Source: a candidate division FCPU426 bacterium
Lineage (GTDB): Bacteria; Oederibacteriota; PGYV01; Palsa-1178
Assembly (NCBI GenBank): GCA_003167475.1
Contig: PMTB01000139.1
Location: 1-11,288 of the forward strand
Direction of reading: 5' to 3'
DNA: 11,288 bases
Shown piece by piece: positions 7,248 to 11,288 of this stretch. Each line of letters opens with the position of its first letter. The first letter of the stretch is position 1. Position numbers and translations under genes: made by a program. A model generated the notes under the pieces. That model had not been told where the DNA came from. It did no database searches and saw only the letters and a list, made by a program, of their open reading frames with translations.

Positions 7248-7255
7248 AAGGAGGT
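7248..7255 (+). promoter_or_regulatory. Perfect Shine-Dalgarno sequence that fixes the pdxA start
   Basis: AAGGAGGT is fully complementary to the usual 16S 3' end and lies 6 bases before ATG 7262. This makes 7262, not the in-frame ATG at 7232, the real start. Confidence 0.85.
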
Positions 7256-7261
7256 AAATTA

Positions 7262-8266
7262 ATGAAGCGCCTTAAAGTAGCCATCACCATGGGCGACCCG
7301 GCCGGGGTCGGGCCCGAAATAATCGTAAAGATGTTCGCAAAGCACGACATATACAAATACGCCGATGTTTTTGTCATAGGCGACCTTTTCCCGATGCTCG
7401 GCGCGCAGAGACGCATATCTAAAAATATGGCTATCAGGCCTATAAAGGACATCAACAGCCTTTCAACGGATAAAAACATCATCAATCTCCTTGATATGAG
7501 GCTGCTATCCCCTGAAGAATATTCTTTAGGTGAAGCCGGAAAAGAATCAGGCAAGGCTTCATATGAATACATAATCAAATCGATAGAACTCGCCATGTCA
7601 AAAAAGATAGACGCTGTAGTGACGGCCCCGATAAACAAACACAGCCTTCACATGGCCGGGATAAAATTCCCCGGGCACACGGAGATATTCGCAAAATACA
7701 CAAAGGCAAAAAATTACGCCATGATGCTCATGGGCGATAAGTTAAAGGTTATCCTTGCCACAATACATACGGCCATTAAAAACGTGCCCGGGGAATTGAC
7801 TGTAAAAGGCATCACTTCGCTTTTGGAACTGGCCGACAGATCACTTTCAAAGGACTTTGGGATAAAGCATCCTTCCATAGCAGTCTGCGGGCTGAATCCC
7901 CATGCAGGGGAAGAGGGCGCTTTCGGGGATGAAGAGGCAAGGATAATAATACCGGCCGTTAAAAAGGCGGAAGCAATGGGCATAAAAGCTGACGGCCCAT
8001 ATCCGGCGGATACGCTTTTTAATAAGGTGGTAAACCATAAAACCCACGACGCTGTCCTGGCCATGTACCATGACCAGGGGCTGGTGGCTTTGAAGTTGTT
8101 GTCTTTTGACACAGGCGTGAATGTGACCCTGGGCCTTCCTATTATAAGGACGTCCCCGGACCACGGGACAGCGTATGATATAGCGGGAACGGGTAAAGCC
8201 GTGGAAAAGTCGATTTTGGCGGCGTTCCACACCGCGATAGGGATGGCGAAGAACAGGGCGCGGTAA
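7262..8266 (+). CDS. pdxA: 4-hydroxythreonine-4-phosphate dehydrogenase (PdxA)
   Basis: A 334-residue protein, normal for PdxA. The enzyme oxidises 4-phosphooxy-L-threonine with NAD(P); the product loses CO2 and becomes the substrate of PdxJ in DXP-dependent pyridoxal phosphate synthesis. Diagnostic motifs are ITMGDPAGVGPEI (8-20), FPGHTEIFA (136-144), IHTAIKNVP (168-176), CGLNPHAGEEGAFGDEE (209-225), GPYPADTLF (245-253), MYHDQGLVALKLLSFDTGVN (268-287) and TSPDHGTAYDIAGTG (297-311). H169, H214 and H270 sit where the three metal-binding histidines of the family are expected. The first 10 codons of the longer frame from 7232 overlap the Shine-Dalgarno sequence and are not part of the protein. 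The gene is followed by an inverted repeat and rsmA; pdxA-rsmA is also the order in Escherichia coli. Confidence 0.96.
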   Translation: MKRLKVAITMGDPAGVGPEIIVKMFAKHDIYKYADVFVIGDLFPMLGAQRRISKNMAIRPIKDINSLSTDKNIINLLDMRLLSPEEYSLGEAGKESGKASYEYIIKSIELAMSKKIDAVVTAPINKHSLHMAGIKFPGHTEIFAKYTKAKNYAMMLMGDKLKVILATIHTAIKNVPGELTVKGITSLLELADRSLSKDFGIKHPSIAVCGLNPHAGEEGAFGDEEARIIIPAVKKAEAMGIKADGPYPADTLFNKVVNHKTHDAVLAMYHDQGLVALKLLSFDTGVNVTLGLPIIRTSPDHGTAYDIAGTGKAVEKSILAAFHTAIGMAKNRAR

Positions 8267-8278
8267 ATCTGTAGGATC

Positions 8279-8369
8279 TTGTAGGGGCGGACCTATGTGT
8301 CCGCCCGCTGCGGGCAGTTTTGGTTCTATAGATCCATTGGCGGGCGTACACATAGGTCCGCCCCTACAA
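8279..8369. repeat. Long inverted repeat (TGTAGGGGCGGACC family) between pdxA and rsmA
   Basis: The arms 8279-8308 and 8340-8369 are complementary over 30 bases with one mismatch (8301 against 8347). The core is TTGTAGGGGCGGACCTATG, followed by TGT. The loop is 31 bases and includes a small extra stem GCCCG-CTG-CGGGC (8303-8315) that competes with the left arm. There is no T tract beyond the right arm. Palindromes starting with TGTAGGGGCG are, from memory, scattered repeats in many bacterial genomes. The remaining bases to the rsmA start carry only its ribosome site. Confidence 0.85.
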
Positions 8370-8393
8370 AATTCGAAATAAAAAGGACAAGAA

Positions 8394-9224
8394 TTGAAAT
8401 ACGAAAAAAAAGAAAAAAAAGATAAGTTCAACTACAAAAAGCGTCTTGGCCAGAACTTCTTGCACCAGAAAAACAAAGTTCTTGAGATCATAGAAAAGGT
8501 CGCGCCCTCGGCCAATGAAACCTGGATTGAAATCGGGGCCGGGAGCGGGTTTTTAACCCAGGAACTCGTTGATAAAGTGAAAAAGCTCCATGCCATTGAA
8601 ATTGACAGGGAGGCTTTTGAAGTACTAAAAAGCAAATTCTCGGATAAGCAAAACCTGGACCTGATCAACGCGGATATAATGCAGAGCGACCTGAAGGCAA
8701 TAGCCGGGGAACATGCGGGGAAGATAAAAGTCGTCGGCAATATTCCTTATTATATAACCACCCCGATAATTGAAAAACTGATAAGCGGCAGGGATTTTAT
8801 AAGCCGGGCTTACCTCATGGTACAAAAAGAGGTGGCTGACCGTATCACGGCGAAGGAAGGCTCCAAGACATACGGGTCACTTTCGATTTTTTGCCAATAT
8901 TACGCGGACTGCAAAGTGCTCCTTAGGATTGACAGGGGGAATTTTGTGCCTGTCCCTGACGTGGACTCGGCTTTTATAGAACTGAATTTTGAGAAAAAAG
9001 AGCCGGTCCCGGTGAAAAACGAGGAGTTCTTTTTTAAGATAACCAGGGGCGCCTTCACCCAGCGCAGGAAAATGCTTATGAATAATTTAAAGCGGGTGCT
9101 TGAACTTGACGAAGAAACCATTAAAAAAGCCTTTGAAGCAGCCGGCATTGATCTGAAAACGCGCGCCGAAGCCGTATCTATATTAGGTTTTGCAAAACTC
9201 GCGGACTTGCTGTATAATTCATAG
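8394..9224 (+). CDS. rsmA: 16S rRNA dimethyladenosine transferase (RsmA/KsgA)
   Basis: A 276-residue SAM-dependent methyltransferase that dimethylates the two adjacent adenines in the 3'-terminal helix of 16S rRNA during late small-subunit assembly. Motifs are KKRLGQNFLHQKN (15-27), the SAM-binding motif EIGAGSGFLTQEL (46-58), the acidic EID (69-71), the catalytic NIPYYITTPII (116-126), VPVPDVDSAFIEL (185-197) and FTQRRKMLMNNLK (221-233). The last 40 residues form the small helical C-terminal domain with RAEAVS. The start is TTG at 8394, with AAGGA (8383-8387) 6 bases upstream; the first internal in-frame ATG is near codon 96, too late. The extreme N-terminus is very lysine-rich (KYEKKEKKDKFNYKK), likely an RNA-contacting extension. 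It lies 24 bases after an inverted repeat. Confidence 0.96.
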   Translation: MKYEKKEKKDKFNYKKRLGQNFLHQKNKVLEIIEKVAPSANETWIEIGAGSGFLTQELVDKVKKLHAIEIDREAFEVLKSKFSDKQNLDLINADIMQSDLKAIAGEHAGKIKVVGNIPYYITTPIIEKLISGRDFISRAYLMVQKEVADRITAKEGSKTYGSLSIFCQYYADCKVLLRIDRGNFVPVPDVDSAFIELNFEKKEPVPVKNEEFFFKITRGAFTQRRKMLMNNLKRVLELDEETIKKAFEAAGIDLKTRAEAVSILGFAKLADLLYNS

Positions 9225-9255
9225 TGCAATATTTAATGGGATTTACAAGCAGCGT

Positions 9256-9387
9256 CGTCATTGCGAGGAGCCGTTTTTGTCGTATGGCGACGAAGTAATC
9301 TCTGTTTTATGATAAGATTGGGACCAGGCTTACCGCAAAAGTACGGAGATTGCTTCGTCGCTGAGGAACGCGCTCCTCACAATGACG
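9256..9387. repeat. Inverted repeat of the CGTCATTGCGAGGAG type between rsmA and glmS
   Basis: The outer arms 9256-9270 and 9373-9387 pair over 15 bases with one mismatch (CGTCATTGCGAGGAG). The inner arms 9287-9304 and 9344-9361 pair over 18 bases with two mismatches (GCGACGAAGTAATCTCTG). Unequal, poorly paired segments lie between arms, and the central loop is 39 bases. From memory, the words CGTCATTGCGAGGAG and GCGACGAAGCAATCT recur together in dispersed palindromic repeats of many unrelated bacteria. The gap outside the element (9225-9255 and 9388-9433) shows only the glmS ribosome site GGAGG. Confidence 0.85.
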
Positions 9388-9433
9388 GAATGGCTGAAAA
9401 ATTTTACCAGAATTCAATCCGGAGGCAAAAACA

Positions 9434-11248
9434 ATGTGCGGCATTATCGGTTACATCGGCGAAGAGAACGCTTCAGAGCGGATCATATACGGGCTTTCAC
9501 GGCTTGAGTACCGCGGCTATGACTCGGCCGGTATCGCCATTATAGATAATTGCAAACTTATCCGTTTCCGCTCAAAGGGCAGGCTGGAAAACCTCAAAAA
9601 GAAACTGGAGCACGAGTCCCTGAAGGGCACCATCGGCATAGGACACACGCGCTGGGCCACGCACGGCAAACCCTCGGAAGAAAATGCCCACCCGCACATG
9701 GACTGCACGGGCAAAATAACCATAATACATAACGGCATCATAGAGAATTATTTTGAACTCAAAGAAGAACTCAAAAAGCACCACCATAAGTTCGCCTCTG
9801 AAACAGATACCGAGATATTCGCCCATCTGATCGAGGAAAATATCGGTAAAGGTTTTGAAAAGGCTGTTTTTTCCGCCTTAAAGCAGATACGCGGGACTTA
9901 CGGCATGGTCATACTTTATTCGGGCGAGCCTGACAAGATCATAGCCGCGCGGCAGGGTTCGCCGCTGGTTATCGGCGTGGGAAAAGGCGAAAATTACATA
10001 GCTTCGGACGTGCCTTCATTCCTGAAATACACCAGGAAAGCCATGTTTTTGGAGGACGGTGACGCGGCTGTTATCACAAAAACCGATGTGCAAATTTATA
10101 ACGGCGGGAAAAAAGTAACCCGGCAGGCACGCGATATCAAGTGGACCTCGGAGCAGGCTGAAAAGTCCGGGTTCCCGCACTTTATGATAAAGGAGATATC
10201 AGAGGAGGCACAGGCTTTTGAGGATACTATTATAGGAAGGATAGAGGGGAGCTCGGTGAAACTTGAGAACGTGGACGATAAGAAGCTGAAAAAAATAAAG
10301 AACATCAGGATAATAGCCTGCGGCACTTCATACCACGCCGCTTACACGGCCAAGTACCTCATGGAAAAATACGCGGGTATCAACACATCGGTGGATGTGG
10401 CCTCCGAGATACGCTATGGCGACCCTGTCATAGACAAGTCGACGCTTTTGATAACGGTTTCCCAGTCCGGCGAGACCATTGATACCATAGAAGCGTTTAA
10501 GAACATACAGAAAAGGGCGGGCTATTCCATCGCCATCGTAAACGTCGTGGGTTCCACCTTAAGCCGCATGCTTGACAGCGTCATATACACGCATGCCGGT
10601 CCCGAGATAGGAGTGGCCGCTACAAAGACATTTATAAGCCAGCTGGCCGTGCTTTACCTTTTAAGCCTGCATCTTGGGAGCATACACGGGAAAATAAACG
10701 ACAAAAAGATGAAAAGCAGTTTAAGCAGTTTGAGGAAAATACCGGGCTTGCTTAAAATAATGCTCAAGGATAAATCCAAAGTTAAAAAGATAGCTGAAAA
10801 ATATTCAAAGCAGAGGGATTTCCTGTATTACGGAAGGAACATAAACTTCCCAATGGCCCTGGAAGGCGCGTTGAAACTCAAGGAAATATCCTACATACAC
10901 GCCGAAGGTTACGCTGCCGGCGAGATGAAGCACGGCCCGATCGCTCTCGTTGACGACAAAACTCCGAACGTATTTTTAGCGCCGGAGAACGCGCTCTATG
11001 AAAAGATAATAAGCAATATACAGGAAATTAAGGCGCGCTCGGGCACCATCATTGCAATCACCAACAGGTCAAACAAGACCATGAAGCGCTTCGCCGACGA
11101 CATCATATACATGCCGGATATTGACGAGGATTTTTACCCGTTGCTCGCGGCAATACCGCTTCAGTTGCTGGCGTATTATATCGGGGTGAAAAAAGGAATA
11201 GATGTGGATAAGCCGCGGAACCTCGCAAAGTCAGTTACTGTGGAATAG
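9434..11248 (+). CDS. glmS: Glutamine-fructose-6-phosphate aminotransferase (GlmS)
   Basis: A 604-residue, full-length enzyme that makes glucosamine-6-phosphate from fructose-6-phosphate and glutamine, the first step to UDP-GlcNAc for peptidoglycan and LPS. The N-terminal class II glutaminase (1 to about 225) starts MCGIIGYIG, with C2 as the nucleophile after Met removal. It also shows RLEYRGYDSAGIA (23-35), GHTRWATHGKPSEENAHPH (70-88), HNGIIENY (99-106) and ETDTEIFAHL (123-132). The first sugar isomerase (SIS) domain is at 285-415 (ACGTSYHA, SQSGETIDT, AGPEIGVAATKTF). The second is at 455-590 (GALKLKEISYIHAEGYAAGE, MKHGPIALVD). The C-terminus KPRNLAKSVTVE is the conserved tail. GGAGG (9421-9425) lies 8 bases before ATG 9434. 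The leader holds an inverted repeat and shows no glmS ribozyme features that I recognise. Confidence 0.97.
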   Translation: MCGIIGYIGEENASERIIYGLSRLEYRGYDSAGIAIIDNCKLIRFRSKGRLENLKKKLEHESLKGTIGIGHTRWATHGKPSEENAHPHMDCTGKITIIHNGIIENYFELKEELKKHHHKFASETDTEIFAHLIEENIGKGFEKAVFSALKQIRGTYGMVILYSGEPDKIIAARQGSPLVIGVGKGENYIASDVPSFLKYTRKAMFLEDGDAAVITKTDVQIYNGGKKVTRQARDIKWTSEQAEKSGFPHFMIKEISEEAQAFEDTIIGRIEGSSVKLENVDDKKLKKIKNIRIIACGTSYHAAYTAKYLMEKYAGINTSVDVASEIRYGDPVIDKSTLLITVSQSGETIDTIEAFKNIQKRAGYSIAIVNVVGSTLSRMLDSVIYTHAGPEIGVAATKTFISQLAVLYLLSLHLGSIHGKINDKKMKSSLSSLRKIPGLLKIMLKDKSKVKKIAEKYSKQRDFLYYGRNINFPMALEGALKLKEISYIHAEGYAAGEMKHGPIALVDDKTPNVFLAPENALYEKIISNIQEIKARSGTIIAITNRSNKTMKRFADDIIYMPDIDEDFYPLLAAIPLQLLAYYIGVKKGIDVDKPRNLAKSVTVE

Positions 11249-11266
11249 ATAAAATTTTTATGAAAA

Positions 11267-11288
11267 TGTAGAGAGGGGGCTTGCTCCC
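11267..11288. repeat. Possible left arm of a further inverted repeat, cut by the window end
   Basis: After the glmS stop and an A/T-rich spacer, TGTAGAGAGGGGG is followed by CTTGCTCCC. GGGGG and CTCCC can pair around a 4-base loop. The TGTAG-plus-G opening resembles the start of the 8279-8369 element. The partner arm would lie beyond the window, so this is only a suggestion. Confidence 0.3.

Noticed and set aside
7232..7261. An upstream ATG for pdxA adding 10 residues.
   Set aside because: It overlaps the AAGGAGGT ribosome site, which is correctly placed for ATG 7262; PdxA proteins begin close to the ITMGDPAG motif.
9225..9433. A glmS ribozyme or riboswitch in the glmS leader.
   Set aside because: The leader is explained by the CGTCATTG inverted repeat and a normal GGAGG site; I see no ribozyme core, and that RNA is typical of Firmicutes.
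9261..9545. A 94-residue plus-strand frame across the inverted repeat and the start of glmS.
   Set aside because: It is made of repeat sequence and an out-of-frame part of glmS, with no ribosome site.

Overview
The window is chromosomal DNA of a Gram-negative bacterium. It carries one 3'-truncated gene on the minus strand and seven complete, tightly packed genes on the plus strand. An outer-membrane PorV/UPF0164-type barrel protein, two lipoproteins with lipobox cysteines and a periplasmic-type PpiC rotamase all imply a diderm envelope. GC content is moderate, and ATA (Ile) and AGG (Arg) are used heavily. These traits and the mix of families suggest an uncultured diderm lineage such as Elusimicrobiota, Omnitrophota or a related candidate phylum. 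That placement is a guess from style, not a measurement.

Layout. Positions 1-785 (minus) encode the outer-membrane protein, whose 3' end lies beyond the window. Positions 786-988 form a divergent promoter region with a good sigma70-like promoter on each strand. The plus-strand series then runs: a GalT/HIT-superfamily protein (989-2311), a PpiC-type rotamase lipoprotein (2321-3286), a large TPR plus periplasmic-binding-fold lipoprotein (3422-5764), hisS (5766-6998), pdxA (7262-8266), rsmA/ksgA (8394-9224) and glmS (9434-11248). The first four look like one transcript apart from a 135-base gap, and hisS starts 1 base after the preceding stop. From hisS onward, every gap between genes is dominated by a different long imperfect inverted repeat (7001-7227, 8279-8369, 9256-9387). 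A further repeat-like sequence begins after glmS at the window edge. No gene-free stretch exceeds 300 bases.

How the genes relate. Most are housekeeping: histidyl-tRNA charging, vitamin B6 synthesis, 16S rRNA dimethylation, and glucosamine-6-phosphate synthesis for peptidoglycan and LPS. The envelope genes fit outer-membrane biogenesis or cell-wall control. A SurA/PrsA-like rotamase, pdxA and rsmA occur in the same relative order as the surA-pdxA-rsmA cluster of Escherichia coli, here interrupted by the large lipoprotein and hisS.

The most interesting item is the 780-residue lipoprotein. Its overall plan (lipoprotein signal, helical TPR-like region, type I periplasmic-binding fold) is that of LpoA-type penicillin-binding-protein activators. 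Its second lobe is interrupted by about 200 residues, including a domain that reads like the TolB-N/CsgG/LpoB fold. Other points of interest are a run of nine G in the outer-membrane gene, which could cause phase variation, and the run of dissimilar inverted repeats between the downstream genes. I saw no tRNA, rRNA, CRISPR array or transposase gene.
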